Positions 17,875 to 26,881 of a stretch of DNA of 64,000 nucleotides are shown here, piece after piece. The notes below the pieces were generated by a model. The model was given only the letters and a program-made list of their open reading frames with translations, made no database searches and was not told the origin of the DNA. A program made the translations under genes and the position numbers. Each line of letters begins with the position of its first letter. Positions within the stretch are counted from its first letter, which is position 1. The stretch comes from Marinoscillum furvescens DSM 4134 (GTDB lineage: Bacteria; Bacteroidota; Bacteroidia; Cytophagales; Cyclobacteriaceae). The stretch is from NCBI RefSeq assembly GCF_003386095.1, contig NZ_QREG01000009.1, forward strand, positions 124,001-188,000, in the 5' to 3' direction.

Positions 17875-20663
17875 AATATCTTTTCTTTCAAGTACTTCGC
17901 CGTATGGTTGTTTTCCAGTTTGGCCATCTCCTCTGGCAAGCCTGCAAAACAAAGCTCTCCGCCACCATCTCCGCCTTCCGGACCCAGGTCGATGATCCAG
18001 TCGGCATTTTTCACAATCTCCATGTTGTGCTCGATGATCAGTACGGAGTTGGCCTGATTGACCAGCGCATTGAGCGCATCGAGTAGTTTTTTGATGTCAT
18101 GAAAATGCAAGCCAGTAGTAGGCTCATCGAAGATGAAGAGCACATGATCTTTTTTGTGGCTGCCACCTTTTCCTAAAAAGGACGCCAGCTTCACACGCTG
18201 GGCTTCCCCACCCGAAAGCGAATTGGAAGACTGACCCAGTTTTACATAGCCAAGGCCCACGTCGTAGAGTGGTTTTATCTTGTTGACAATCCCTGGCTTG
18301 TCCGCAAAAAAGTCTATCGCTTCTTCCACGGTTAGGTCAAGTATTTCGGAAATGTCCTTGTCCTGATACTTTACTTCGAGGATTTCTTTTTTGAAGCGTT
18401 TCCCCCGGCAATTTTCGCACTCCAGGTGCAAATCTGCCATGAACTGCATCTCCACGGTCACCGTGCCTTCACCTTCGCAGACCTCACATCGGCCACCATC
18501 CACATTAAACGAAAAGTGTGCCGGTTTGAAGCCGTTGTTTTTAGACATGGGCTGTTCGCTAAACAGCTGGCGAATGCCATCGTAGGCCTTTACATAGGTC
18601 ACTGGGTTCGAACGTGAGCTTTTCCCTATAGGATTTTGATCGACAAACTCAATCTGAGTGATTTTCTTGTAGTCACCAGAGATCTTGTCATGTTTTCCTG
18701 TGGCCTCTCCCGCGACTCCCAGCATCTTGCCTATGCCCGGATATAGAATTTTTTTCACCAGGGTAGACTTACCCGAACCACTTACACCCGTGATTACAGT
18801 CAGCACGCCTAGCGGTATTTCTACATCGATATTTTTCAGGTTATTTTCTCTGGCCCCTTCTATTTTGAAAGACTGGTTCCATTTTCTTCGGTTTTTCGGA
18901 AGCGCTATCTCTTCGGTTCCTTTGATGTACCTGGCCGTAAACGAGTTGCTATCTCCGTTTAGCTGATCTACTCGACCCTGATAGACGAGCTCTCCTCCAT
19001 GCACACCTGCTGCCGGACCGATATCTATAATCTCATCGGCGGCCTCCATCACTTTTTCTTCATGCTCCACCACAATCACCGAGTTACCCAGATTGCGCAA
19101 ATGCACGAGCACTTCAATAAGCCTGTCGGTATCTCTGGGGTGCAGCCCTATACTGGGCTCATCCAGTATGTACATAGAGCCCACCAAAGCACTGCCCAGA
19201 GAGGTGGCCAGCTTGATCCGCTGAAACTCCCCTCCTGAAAGGGTATTGGTCAATCTATTCAAGGTGAGATAGCCCAGCCCTACCTGCTCCAGGTAGTTTA
19301 GCCGATTGGTAATTTCATTTAAAATCCTTTTGGCTACTTTTTGCTGATGAGCAGATAGCTCAATAGTTTCAAAAAAGCGACTCAGCTGATCTACCGGCAT
19401 CAACACCAGGTCTGCAATCGATCTGTCTGCAATTTTCACATAGCTGGCGTCTTTGCGCAAACGCGTCCCCCGACAATCTGGACATGCCGTACGCCCGCGG
19501 TATCTGGAAAGCATCACCCGAAATTGAATCTTATGTGTTTTAGCTTCCAGATGCTGAAAAAAAGCATCCAGGCCTTCAAAGTACTCATTTCCTGTCCACA
19601 GAAGCTGATATTCTTCCTGTGTTAGCTCATTGACAGGCCGGTGAATAGGGAAGTCAAAACGAATGCCATTTTTGAGCAAAGGGTCCAGCCATCGGCTCAT
19701 GGTTTCGCTTCGCCAGGGCGCTATGGCCCCTTCATATACGGATAGGTTGGGATCTGGAATCACCATCTCCGGATCTATTCCCAATATTCTTCCAAACCCC
19801 TCACACCGTCGGCAAGCCCCATAGGGGTTGTTAAACGAAAAAAAGTTGACCGAAGGCTCCTCAAAGCGAATACCATCCAACTCAAATAAATCCGAAAACT
19901 CCCGGGTTTCATGACCCACCATGGTCACTTTGCAGTGGCCCTCTCCTTCGAAAAATGCCGTCTGCACAGAATCAGACAACCTGAATTGGGTATCTTCATC
20001 GTTTTTGACCACTGCTCGATCTATAAGAATCTCAAATTGATGTTTTTTGGTAAGTTTCTGCTCTAGCAGATCTTCTATAAACCCGGTTTCCCCATCGATC
20101 ATCACCCGGGTGTAGCCCTTGCTTAAGAGTATCTTAAGTTCTTCTTCCACAGATCGGCCTTTGGTGATTTGCAATGGAGCAGAAATCATAAGTTTGGTAC
20201 CTTCCTCATGACTCAGGATAAAGTCTACCACGTCGGTGACACTATCTTTTTTCACGGGCTCACCGCTCACAGGCGAATAGGTTATCCCTACTCGGGCAAA
20301 AAGCAATTTCATGTAATCGTAAATCTCTGTAGTAGTACCTACAGTAGAGCGGGGATTTCTGGTAGACACTTTTTGCTCAATGGCAATGGCTGGAGCCACT
20401 CCTTTGATGTAATCCACCTCTGGTTTTTCCATCCTACCCAAAAACTGCCGGGCATAGGAGCTGAGGCTTTCCACGTATTTGCGCTGGCCTTCGGCAAAAA
20501 GCGTATCAAATGCCAATGAAGACTTTCCCGAACCAGACAAGCCCGTTATTACCACGAGTTTATCCCGTGGGATGGCCACATCGAGATTTTTTAGGTTGTT
20601 GACACGTGCGCCTTTGATGACGATATAGTCCTTTGGATCGTACTGATCGATGGTTTTGGGCAT
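17871..20663 (-). CDS. uvrA: Excinuclease ABC subunit A
   Basis: This 930-residue DNA-damage sensor of nucleotide excision repair is a double ABC ATPase. The first Walker A is GLSGSGKSS (about 41-49) and the second GVSGSGKST. The two signature motifs are [12 protein letters not shown] and [12 protein letters not shown]. Zinc modules are visible as [25 protein letters not shown] and CENCRGKRF. Length is typical (about 940). It is the first gene of an operon in which the next two genes form a HEPN/MNT toxin-antitoxin pair, with a 4-base stop/start overlap. Confidence 0.97.
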   Translation of the reverse strand: MPKTIDQYDPKDYIVIKGARVNNLKNLDVAIPRDKLVVITGLSGSGKSSLAFDTLFAEGQRKYVESLSSYARQFLGRMEKPEVDYIKGVAPAIAIEQKVSTRNPRSTVGTTTEIYDYMKLLFARVGITYSPVSGEPVKKDSVTDVVDFILSHEEGTKLMISAPLQITKGRSVEEELKILLSKGYTRVMIDGETGFIEDLLEQKLTKKHQFEILIDRAVVKNDEDTQFRLSDSVQTAFFEGEGHCKVTMVGHETREFSDLFELDGIRFEEPSVNFFSFNNPYGACRRCEGFGRILGIDPEMVIPDPNLSVYEGAIAPWRSETMSRWLDPLLKNGIRFDFPIHRPVNELTQEEYQLLWTGNEYFEGLDAFFQHLEAKTHKIQFRVMLSRYRGRTACPDCRGTRLRKDASYVKIADRSIADLVLMPVDQLSRFFETIELSAHQQKVAKRILNEITNRLNYLEQVGLGYLTLNRLTNTLSGGEFQRIKLATSLGSALVGSMYILDEPSIGLHPRDTDRLIEVLVHLRNLGNSVIVVEHEEKVMEAADEIIDIGPAAGVHGGELVYQGRVDQLNGDSNSFTARYIKGTEEIALPKNRRKWNQSFKIEGARENNLKNIDVEIPLGVLTVITGVSGSGKSTLVKKILYPGIGKMLGVAGEATGKHDKISGDYKKITQIEFVDQNPIGKSSRSNPVTYVKAYDGIRQLFSEQPMSKNNGFKPAHFSFNVDGGRCEVCEGEGTVTVEMQFMADLHLECENCRGKRFKKEILEVKYQDKDISEILDLTVEEAIDFFADKPGIVNKIKPLYDVGLGYVKLGQSSNSLSGGEAQRVKLASFLGKGGSHKKDHVLFIFDEPTTGLHFHDIKKLLDALNALVNQANSVLIIEHNMEIVKNADWIIDLGPEGGDGGGELCFAGLPEEMAKLENNHTAKYLKEKIL

Positions 20664-20724
20664 ATTTATTAGATCTTTTCGCCTTTACAACTAAGCTCGA
20701 AAGCCTTTGATTTGGAAAGTTGGG

Positions 20725-20732
20725 CAAAATTA
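20725..20732 (-). promoter_or_regulatory. Candidate -7 box of the uvrA operon
   Basis: The minus strand reads TAATTTTG, a full TAnnTTTG match about 62 bases upstream of the uvrA start. No TTTG is found 17-23 bases further upstream. It would be divergent from the stronger sigma-factor promoter. Confidence 0.35.
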
Positions 20733-20748
20733 GAAATTAGACAGTGGA

Positions 20749-20780
20749 TTTGCTTGTAAAATATTATTGGTATAGTTTTG
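20749..20780 (+). promoter_or_regulatory. Housekeeping-type Bacteroidota promoter of the ECF sigma operon
   Basis: TTTG at 20749-20752 and TAGTTTTG at 20773-20780 are separated by 20 bases. This is a full match to the -33 TTTG / -7 TAnnTTTG consensus of the Bacteroidota primary sigma factor. Transcription would start near 20787, leaving a leader of about 80 bases before the ATG at 20869. Confidence 0.65.
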
Positions 20781-20868
20781 GTTCTACACGAGTAAAAAAA
20801 AATTGAAGTTCCACACAAACCCTGACAATATGCAATAAACCTCTACGTTAACAAAACAGGTGATTTTA

Positions 20869-21468
20869 ATGCGAAAGACTAAATTGACCGACGGCCAATT
20901 GCTGTCTCAGTACAAAAATGGTAACGAAGAGGCGTTTGCAGTACTACTCGAACGACACAAGGACAGGGTATTCACCACGATTTATGTGATTGTAAAAGAC
21001 CGCTATCAGGCCGAAGACCTGATGCAGGATGCTTTTATCAAAGCAATCAAAACCATCAAATCAGGGAAATACAACGAAGAAGGGAAGTTTTTGCCATGGC
21101 TACTGCGTATAGCGCACAATCTCGCCATTGATCATTTCCGCAAGGCCAAGCGCTATCCGGAGATTGTCATGGAAGATGGCAGCAGTGTGTTTAATACGCT
21201 GGAGTTTTCTGAAGCACCTATCGAAGATGAACATATCAAGCGGGATACGCACAACCTGCTGAAGCAATATATACAGGAGCTTCCTGAAGCTCAGAAAGAA
21301 GTACTGGTCATGCGCCATTACATGCAGATGAGTTTTCAGGAAATCGCCGATGCTACCAATGTAAGCATCAATACAGCTTTGGGCAGAATGCGGTACGCTT
21401 TGATCAACTTACGAAAAAAGCTACAACACACTCAGATTGCCTATGACCAAAACTTTTACAAAAAATGA
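20869..21468 (+). CDS. ECF-type RNA polymerase sigma factor
   Basis: This 199-residue protein has sigma region 2 (about 15-90, with DRYQAEDLMQDAFIKA contacting core polymerase and LPWLLRIAHNLAIDHFR melting DNA) and sigma region 4 (about 125-185, with the helix-turn-helix MSFQEIADATNVSINTALGR). There is no region 1 or 3, so it is of the extracytoplasmic-function group. The ATG at 20869 was preferred over a GTG nine bases upstream. A small acidic gene overlaps its 3' end and is probably its regulator. Target genes are unknown. Confidence 0.93.
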   Translation: MRKTKLTDGQLLSQYKNGNEEAFAVLLERHKDRVFTTIYVIVKDRYQAEDLMQDAFIKAIKTIKSGKYNEEGKFLPWLLRIAHNLAIDHFRKAKRYPEIVMEDGSSVFNTLEFSEAPIEDEHIKRDTHNLLKQYIQELPEAQKEVLVMRHYMQMSFQEIADATNVSINTALGRMRYALINLRKKLQHTQIAYDQNFYKK

Positions 21469-21676
21469 CCTTGTACGGTTTCTTTATGACGAACTAACAA
21501 ATGACGAGAAAAGGGCGTTGGCCCAGGCGCTGCTCACTGACAATGAGCTGCAAAACGAACTGGACCTGCTCCGCTCAACAATGACTGAGCTCTCTAAAGT
21601 ATCTTATAAGCCTTCACAACGCTCTGTGGACAAAATCCTTGAATTCTCGAAAGGATATCACAAACAGTCTGTCTAG
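21443..21676 (+). CDS. Small protein coupled to the sigma factor, possible anti-sigma factor
   Basis: This 77-residue, mostly helical cytosolic protein begins inside the last 26 bases of the sigma gene, so translation is coupled. It has no cysteine or histidine pair for zinc and no membrane segment, unlike ordinary anti-sigma factors. The pattern (TKNDLVRFLYDELTNDEKRA, then LLTDNELQNELD) resembles the N-terminal helical part of Bacteroidota anti-sigma proteins that bind their sigma factor. The role is inferred from position and this helical signature. An imperfect hairpin follows directly. Confidence 0.65.
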   Translation: MTKTFTKNDLVRFLYDELTNDEKRALAQALLTDNELQNELDLLRSTMTELSKVSYKPSQRSVDKILEFSKGYHKQSV

Positions 21677-21716
21677 TTTTAGGGTTCGGTTTTGACTTGC
21701 ACCGGACAACCTAAAA
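21677..21716 (+). other. Imperfect hairpin filling the gap before nth
   Basis: TTTTAGG (21677-21683) pairs with CCTAAAA (21710-21716), and partial pairing continues inward. It occupies almost the whole 44-bp gap between the sigma operon and nth. No T tract follows, so it may be a processing or attenuation site rather than a terminator. Confidence 0.35.
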
Positions 21717-21720
21717 TCAG

Positions 21721-22365
21721 ATGAACAAAAAAGAGCGATTCGAAGCATTTGTTTCATACTTCAAGGAAGCCTTTCCCGAGCCTCAAACGGAGCTCAACTA
21801 CAGCAATCCCTTTGAACTGGTGGTGGCCGTAGTATTGAGTGCCCAGTGTACAGACGTTCGGATCAATAAAGTTACGCCTGCATTATTCGAAGCTTTTCCT
21901 ACTCCAAAGCACATGGCTCAGGGGAGTTTTGAGGAAATTTTCGAACTCATCAGAAGTGTGTCTTATCCAAACAATAAGGCCAAGCACCTGATGGGGCTCA
22001 GTAAGATGATCATGGATGACTTTGGTGGGGAGGTTCCCGAAAAGCATGAAGACCTCATCAAACTACCCGGAGTAGGAAGAAAGACAGCCAATGTGGTGGT
22101 TTCGGTTTTGTACAACCAGCCCGCAATGGCGGTGGATACGCACGTCTTTAGGGTATCTAAAAGACTGGGCCTCGTCACGCAAACCGCAAAATCTCCGCTA
22201 GAAGTAGAAAAGCAACTGGTACGTCATATTCCTGAAGAATATGTACACAAAGCGCATCACTGGCTCATCTTGCATGGCAGATACGTATGCCTGGCTCGTT
22301 CACCCAAATGCATTGAATGCAAAATCACCCACTTTTGCCGGTACTGGGAGAAGTTGGAGGCATAA
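21721..22365 (+). CDS. nth: Endonuclease III
   Basis: This 214-residue base-excision-repair enzyme removes oxidised pyrimidines and nicks the abasic site. It has the helix-hairpin-helix LPGVGRKTANVV with the catalytic lysine in GRKTA, the catalytic aspartate in AVDTHVFRVSKRLGL, and the C-terminal [4Fe-4S] cluster with standard spacing C-x6-C-x2-C-x5-C (CLARSPKCIECKITHFC). Length is typical. It lies 44 bp after the sigma/regulator pair on the same strand and may be read through from it. Confidence 0.96.
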   Translation: MNKKERFEAFVSYFKEAFPEPQTELNYSNPFELVVAVVLSAQCTDVRINKVTPALFEAFPTPKHMAQGSFEEIFELIRSVSYPNNKAKHLMGLSKMIMDDFGGEVPEKHEDLIKLPGVGRKTANVVVSVLYNQPAMAVDTHVFRVSKRLGLVTQTAKSPLEVEKQLVRHIPEEYVHKAHHWLILHGRYVCLARSPKCIECKITHFCRYWEKLEA

Positions 22366-22368
22366 ATA

Positions 22369-22806
22369 TCACTGCCTAGGAGAACTATGCGTAGCAAGGG
22401 CTCGAGTCATGCCATTATTCTTTTGATATACGTCAGTAAAAGACAATGGTACCTGAAGCGTATCACCAGAAGCGAGCAAAAGATAGATAAGCTCGTTGCC
22501 ACGCACTATCGCAGTACTTCCGAAGCATTGAATATCTAACTCTTCAAAAACTACTTTCAAAATTTGGTAGTCCGATGAGTATAGTTCGTTAATCACCTGC
22601 TCTTTTGTAGTACGCGAACCATCAGCATTTCCCGCGTACAGGTACTTATCATGCAGCACTTCGGCCAACAGACTAGTATCCTTATGAATATAGGCTTTTT
22701 CCCATTTGTTCATAAGTGCCTGAACATCGACTGGTGTTATAGAAGTATTCGGGCACTGACATGAAACAAAAGTGAACAAAAAAAGTAGATAGCAACAGTT
22801 TTTCAT
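22369..22806 (-). CDS. NTF2-like (DUF4440-type) lipoprotein
   Basis: This 145-residue protein starts at the ATG giving a proper lipoprotein signal (MKNCCYLLFLFTFVSC, lipobox cysteine about residue 16). A start 24 bases upstream would overlap the neighbour and lengthen the N-terminus. The mature part has a SnoaL/DUF4440 cone-fold pattern: LMNKWEKAYIHKDTSLLAEVL, KYLYAGNADGSRTTKEQ, and near the end PLSFTDVYQKNNG. Such domains bind small ligands or are structural; no catalytic residues can be assigned. It follows the cyclase-family gene closely (10 bp) and ends 4 bp from the convergent nth gene. Confidence 0.75.
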   Translation of the reverse strand: MKNCCYLLFLFTFVSCQCPNTSITPVDVQALMNKWEKAYIHKDTSLLAEVLHDKYLYAGNADGSRTTKEQVINELYSSDYQILKVVFEELDIQCFGSTAIVRGNELIYLLLASGDTLQVPLSFTDVYQKNNGMTRALATHSSPRQ

Positions 22807-22816
22807 TGATTTGGGT

Positions 22817-23734
22817 TTAAAAGATTGCAATTGGGTTTATTGGTGAGCTAGACGCGCCATTGATTCGCCAGGGCGCGATGGTAATAAAAAAGGTATATCT
22901 ACGCTGCGAAAAACAATACTCACTGAGTGCTTCGAGTTCTGCATTGTCTAATAGCGGCAAGCCCAGGTAAGGAATTCCTACAGTGTGAAATGCATTGCTA
23001 TACTTTTGAAATCCTTCCACTGGATAAGCATCGCTATCACCGTCACTTCCAAGCATACTCACTTGATTGTCTTTAATCCATAGAAGGCAGGAGGGGTGCA
23101 AGCCGGCTCTCAGTGTACGACTGTTACTACGTCCCAGCCCAGTGCGGACCATAAGCACATCACCACTCCGCAACATTGTGTTTTGCTTCTCCAGCACTTG
23201 ATCCAAATGGTGAGGATAAATGGGCATACCAGGATGAACTCCCTCGGGCAAATACCGGGCTACGTCTACCAGCACAGCTCTACCCACTATGCCATGAGCG
23301 GCCACCTTATCTATGCTCAATTTTGAAAGTCCTTCAACTAAATCATACCCATTGTATAACCTGCCAGAATCAGCGAAGACATGATTTAAGGCATCTAGAT
23401 GAGTCAATTCAAAGCCATGCCAAACAGCACCTACAAAATCGCGCAGCCCATGAGTCTCTTTGTAAGCTTCATAGGTTCCCTGCATTACGTGCTGGTCTGT
23501 GATACTGGTAGTCCTTGCCAGTGATATAGTGTGTCCAGTTTGTATTTCCTGAGCAGCAAGTATCACCAGTGAATCTGTTAGGTAATTTAGTGTCCCTAAT
23601 TGATCATCTGGGCCCCATTGCCCCCAATTCATCAACGTTGGAAGGGCTTTTGCCAGTTGTCTATCATTGGACAACTGTGCCCTAAGTGGGCTTAGCAGCA
23701 ACACAAACACCAATAGCAATAAGGGGTTTTTCAT
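22817..23734 (-). CDS. Exported cyclase-family (kynurenine formamidase-like) hydrolase
   Basis: This 305-residue protein has a signal peptide (KNPLLLLVFVLLLSPLRAQ) and a cyclase/formamidase domain. The metal-binding motif of the family, written H-x-G-T-H-x-D-x-P-x-H, appears here as HGFELTHLDALNHVF, keeping the histidines and aspartate. GVVGRAVLVD-type strands (HGIVGRAVLVDVARYL) and GDVLMVRTGLG follow. Members hydrolyse N-formyl amides or lactone-like bonds with zinc or manganese. The exported location suggests action on environmental compounds. It forms a pair with the NTF2-like lipoprotein gene. Confidence 0.85.
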   Translation of the reverse strand: MKNPLLLLVFVLLLSPLRAQLSNDRQLAKALPTLMNWGQWGPDDQLGTLNYLTDSLVILAAQEIQTGHTISLARTTSITDQHVMQGTYEAYKETHGLRDFVGAVWHGFELTHLDALNHVFADSGRLYNGYDLVEGLSKLSIDKVAAHGIVGRAVLVDVARYLPEGVHPGMPIYPHHLDQVLEKQNTMLRSGDVLMVRTGLGRSNSRTLRAGLHPSCLLWIKDNQVSMLGSDGDSDAYPVEGFQKYSNAFHTVGIPYLGLPLLDNAELEALSEYCFSQRRYTFFITIAPWRINGASSSPINPIAIF

Positions 23735-23749
23735 AGCTTAATGAGGGTT

Positions 23750-24448
23750 TTAGAATATTATCGAATAAGTAAGCACTACGTCGCCAATCAGATTGAGCAA
23801 AACATGCACAACAATTCCAAGGTATACGTTGCGGTATTTGTAAGTAAAATAAATAACAGGAAACATTGCGAATAAGCGCACCGGCACCAGCCATAGTGAC
23901 CATAAATGATAACATGCAAACAATAGTGCGTTGACCACTGGGGCACTCACTCCTTTTGTACAATGCCTCTTTTGGAGCAGATAACCTCTAAAATAGAACT
24001 CTTCGGCCATAGGCAAAACGACAGATATAGGCACCAACAACAGCCAGATAGATTTGACGAGTCTGTCGGGATAGTCCTTCAGGTAGTGACTAAAATCAAA
24101 CCATTCTGGGAGCCAATAAAAAAGCGTTTCTTGTAGGTACTCAGCAACAGGCTTGAAGATTACGAAGCACCCCAAAGCCCAAACTAGACTAAGTGAAGAG
24201 ATGGCAAAGAAAGGGCCAAACCTCACACAGTTTTGTGGTGGCATTACCTCCTTCAGTGTAAACTCAGAAAAGTTTTCGTGCTGTTCTTTTACCATCCAGT
24301 ACCATATCACCGGGATGGTCACAAACAGCTCTGTCATTATGAAGACCAGTATGGATGGAATAAAATCACCAATGGCTAGATACCACGCAACCAGCACTGC
24401 CATGGGTATTGCCCCAGGCAAAAGATATCGGATCATCAATCGAGTCAT
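23750..24448 (-). CDS. CPBP-family intramembrane protease
   Basis: This 232-residue protein has about six to seven hydrophobic helices. The three CPBP (Abi, Rce1-like) motifs are present: EEFYFRGYLL with the catalytic glutamate pair and arginine, FACYHLWS with a histidine, and HVLLNLIGD with the last histidine. The family cleaves membrane-associated or prenylated substrates, and bacterial members have been linked to bacteriocin immunity and signalling. The substrate here is unknown. It lies 15 bp upstream of the cyclase-family gene on the same strand. Confidence 0.88.
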   Translation of the reverse strand: MTRLMIRYLLPGAIPMAVLVAWYLAIGDFIPSILVFIMTELFVTIPVIWYWMVKEQHENFSEFTLKEVMPPQNCVRFGPFFAISSLSLVWALGCFVIFKPVAEYLQETLFYWLPEWFDFSHYLKDYPDRLVKSIWLLLVPISVVLPMAEEFYFRGYLLQKRHCTKGVSAPVVNALLFACYHLWSLWLVPVRLFAMFPVIYFTYKYRNVYLGIVVHVLLNLIGDVVLTYSIIF

Positions 24449-24508
24449 GATTTGGCTTTATTGCAAAATTCTTTGCATCACACCACAACTCATTGTAAAA
24501 ACCCGACA

Positions 24509-25258
24509 TCAACTCATGATGTGATGATACAGCGTATCTCTTTCGTGTTTTAGCTGAGTGGGGGACATTCGCGCAAACCGCTTAAACTCATGTATTAGGT
24601 GAGACTGGTCGTAATATGCGTGTTTCACCACTATCTCCATCCAGTTTATCTCCGGTTTTTCAAGGACTTCTTCGAGATAATAATTTATGCGGGTAAGGGT
24701 AACCAATTGCTTAGGGCTTAGTCCGATTCGCAGTTTGCAAAAACGCTGAAAAGTACGTTCTGAAACGCCACATTCATGATAAACCTGTGATAAAGTTTCA
24801 CAGCCTTTTGTGCGCAAAATGTGATCCATAGCCCGTGAGCATGGCGTATCTTCAAAATTCATCGTTGATAACATTTTCTTTCGCAGAGCTATCGAAAAGC
24901 TTTCTAGCGAATAAAACGTCAAAGTCTCAAGGGTTTGCTTAAGGCCTTCCGGCAATAAGCCAGCGCCAGGGAGGTTAGTTAATCGAAAAAGACCATCATT
25001 GACAAAAGAGACTCCATACAGGTTTGCCCTGGGTGCTTTCACCTCTTGAGCAACCGTCTGTGGAGTTAACACAAATAATTTTTCATTAACCGCATGGCTA
25101 TCCACCCAAACAACTCCTCCCCGATTCCATACGATTAAATTTTGCACTTTGGGTAAGTGCCGAAAAGTAAATTGATCTCCTTCCGCACGAATGTGCCAAT
25201 AACATAGCACAAACCTCCGCAGCTCAGGATGAACTTCAATAATCTCCCGGTAGCTCAA
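24509..25258 (-). CDS. AraC-family transcriptional regulator (TTG start)
   Basis: This 249-residue protein has an N-terminal DUF6597-like sensor domain (about 1-110, HPELRRFVLCYWHIRA) and a C-terminal AraC/XylS DNA-binding domain with two helix-turn-helices (about 150-245, LSQVYHECGVSERTFQRF, then HAYYDQSHLIHEFKRFARMSP). The only suitable start is TTG; it overlaps the preceding gene's TGA as TTGA, equivalent to the common ATGA coupling. Regulated genes are not evident; the co-transcribed VWA-protein gene or the CPBP protease gene are candidates. Confidence 0.88.
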   Translation of the reverse strand: MSYREIIEVHPELRRFVLCYWHIRAEGDQFTFRHLPKVQNLIVWNRGGVVWVDSHAVNEKLFVLTPQTVAQEVKAPRANLYGVSFVNDGLFRLTNLPGAGLLPEGLKQTLETLTFYSLESFSIALRKKMLSTMNFEDTPCSRAMDHILRTKGCETLSQVYHECGVSERTFQRFCKLRIGLSPKQLVTLTRINYYLEEVLEKPEINWMEIVVKHAYYDQSHLIHEFKRFARMSPTQLKHERDTLYHHIMS

Positions 25259-26799
25259 CGCCGAATATATTTAGTTTGCTGCCAAACGTACTTTATTCCA
25301 TCTACTACCATTTGGTCTTCAAATTTCTCTATGTCCATGTTTTTGGTATGAATAGAAAAACCGTATTTCCTTGCCAACGTCATATAGTCTGTGTTTAACC
25401 CTTTGTCCGTATGGCACAAAATGAACCGCAGCTTACCACGATATGCTTCTAGCAACTGAACGTCTCGCGGAAACGAATAGTTGTCAGCAATCATGACCAC
25501 CTGACCTGTCGGTTGCACAGCATCATAACCATACCTCAAAGCCTCAAAGTTGTTTTCAGGCAAGTCTCCACCACCACCATTACTCATGGTTTCAAAAAGC
25601 TTATCTCTTACTTCCAGGAAACTTTTACTTTTTACGGCGTACAAACCTCCTGTTTTACCAATTCGCTTTTCTTGAGTAGGCTTGTCATCACCATCATTAA
25701 AAAACACGTAGTTTTTCGGTATGCTATCGGCATTTAGCCTGATCCACTTTAGCAGATCTGCGGTGAACGGATACATACTTCCTGTAGCATCTACTACGAT
25801 GAGTTCAGGGTTCCAATCATGTCGATACAATACTTCCGAAACTACCGTCTTCTCTACTTTGGGAATAAGCTCCTGAAAACTGGTATCAGTTTCATATGCT
25901 ACACATTGTGCATATTGCTGCAGCATGTGAAATTCGTCTATCAGCTCATCTTCAATTACGAACCTGGTAAAGACCACACTTTCTTTTTTTATAGGAAAAC
26001 TCACATAGCCATCTACTTTTAGTGGATACTGCTTCCTTCCGATCACAATACCCCGTTCCCATTTCAGGGCATATTTCAGAGCGAAAGCCAGTCGCTTCTT
26101 ACAAGGAAATAGATTTCCTTTTACCATAACGTCCTCTACTCTTCCATTGTGGTCCATACTCGCAGTAAAAAACACGCGGCCTTTATACTTCTCGCCACAT
26201 TCATAGATCTTTTCGATTTGCTCACTGAGGTACTCCGAGCTGTAGATCGACTCTGGATATTCACAACCTATTCTATTATAGACCACAGACAGCTTATCTT
26301 TAAAATCATGTATTTGCTGATCCAGCAGTCTCAAATCTGATCTAATGCTATCTATTTCACCTAGTGCCGTCTCTTTGGTATAATAGGGCTCATAGTAAAT
26401 CACAAAACCATGAAAGTAATCCAGACATGAGGCCGATGATTGGCAGCCTGTTTGCCCAATAATATTCCAATCAAAAAATTTGTTATCTGTGATTCGAGGG
26501 TTGAGCGCTATGAGCGACTGAATTCTGGAAACATCCAGCTGCTTTTGGTCAAAATCTTCCAACTCACTATAGGTGGTATAGATCAGATCAATGCGTATAA
26601 TCCTCCGGTCTGTAAATGGAATTTGCCTGATGGACTCTTTGGAAAAATCTGACTTGAGCACCAGGTGATCGTTTCGATCATCCAAAGCGTATCGATCTAC
26701 TAATATATGATCCGCCTGCTCGTAGATTTCACTGGCAGTACGCTGGGCCGTAGCACCGGTGCTTATCAAAGCAATGATTAAAGTGTAAAAAATGCGCAT
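25255..26799 (-). CDS. Secreted protein with a C-terminal VWA-like domain
   Basis: This 514-residue protein has a signal peptide (RIFYTLIIALISTGATAQ). The middle (about 135-275) contains an HDFKDKL-type helix and a TonB-C-like patch (VFFTASMDHNGRVEDVMVKG, residues about 215-235). The C-terminal third (about 325-510) has a von Willebrand A pattern beginning LIVVDATGSMYPF, whose DxTGS is a variant of the DxSxS metal site, followed by GGGGDLPENNFEAL and GQVVMIADNYS. The domain suggests metal-dependent binding of a partner. It overlaps the AraC-type regulator gene by 4 bases. Confidence 0.75.
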   Translation of the reverse strand: MRIFYTLIIALISTGATAQRTASEIYEQADHILVDRYALDDRNDHLVLKSDFSKESIRQIPFTDRRIIRIDLIYTTYSELEDFDQKQLDVSRIQSLIALNPRITDNKFFDWNIIGQTGCQSSASCLDYFHGFVIYYEPYYTKETALGEIDSIRSDLRLLDQQIHDFKDKLSVVYNRIGCEYPESIYSSEYLSEQIEKIYECGEKYKGRVFFTASMDHNGRVEDVMVKGNLFPCKKRLAFALKYALKWERGIVIGRKQYPLKVDGYVSFPIKKESVVFTRFVIEDELIDEFHMLQQYAQCVAYETDTSFQELIPKVEKTVVSEVLYRHDWNPELIVVDATGSMYPFTADLLKWIRLNADSIPKNYVFFNDGDDKPTQEKRIGKTGGLYAVKSKSFLEVRDKLFETMSNGGGGDLPENNFEALRYGYDAVQPTGQVVMIADNYSFPRDVQLLEAYRGKLRFILCHTDKGLNTDYMTLARKYGFSIHTKNMDIEKFEDQMVVDGIKYVWQQTKYIRR

Positions 26800-26846
26800 T
26801 GAAACAATGAAAATTCCTGTTAGTCGAAATTAAGTAACGAAATTAT

Positions 26847-26854
26847 CAAACCTA
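26847..26854 (-). promoter_or_regulatory. Candidate -7 box of the VWA-protein/AraC operon
   Basis: The minus strand reads TAGGTTTG, a full TAnnTTTG match about 48 bases before the start codon. No -33 TTTG is evident at the expected distance. Confidence 0.35.
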
Positions 26855-26881
26855 ATATTCTCTTTAGATCTTTATAGTATA

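Noticed and set aside
17470-17952. A longer HEPN protein starting at 17952
   Set aside because: The extra 26 residues are encoded inside uvrA in another frame and do not fit the HI0074 family; the ATG at 17874 gives the classic ATGA coupling.
23682-23963. A 93-residue frame over the CPBP/cyclase-family junction
   Set aside because: It overlaps two well-supported genes on the same strand in another frame and has no domain.
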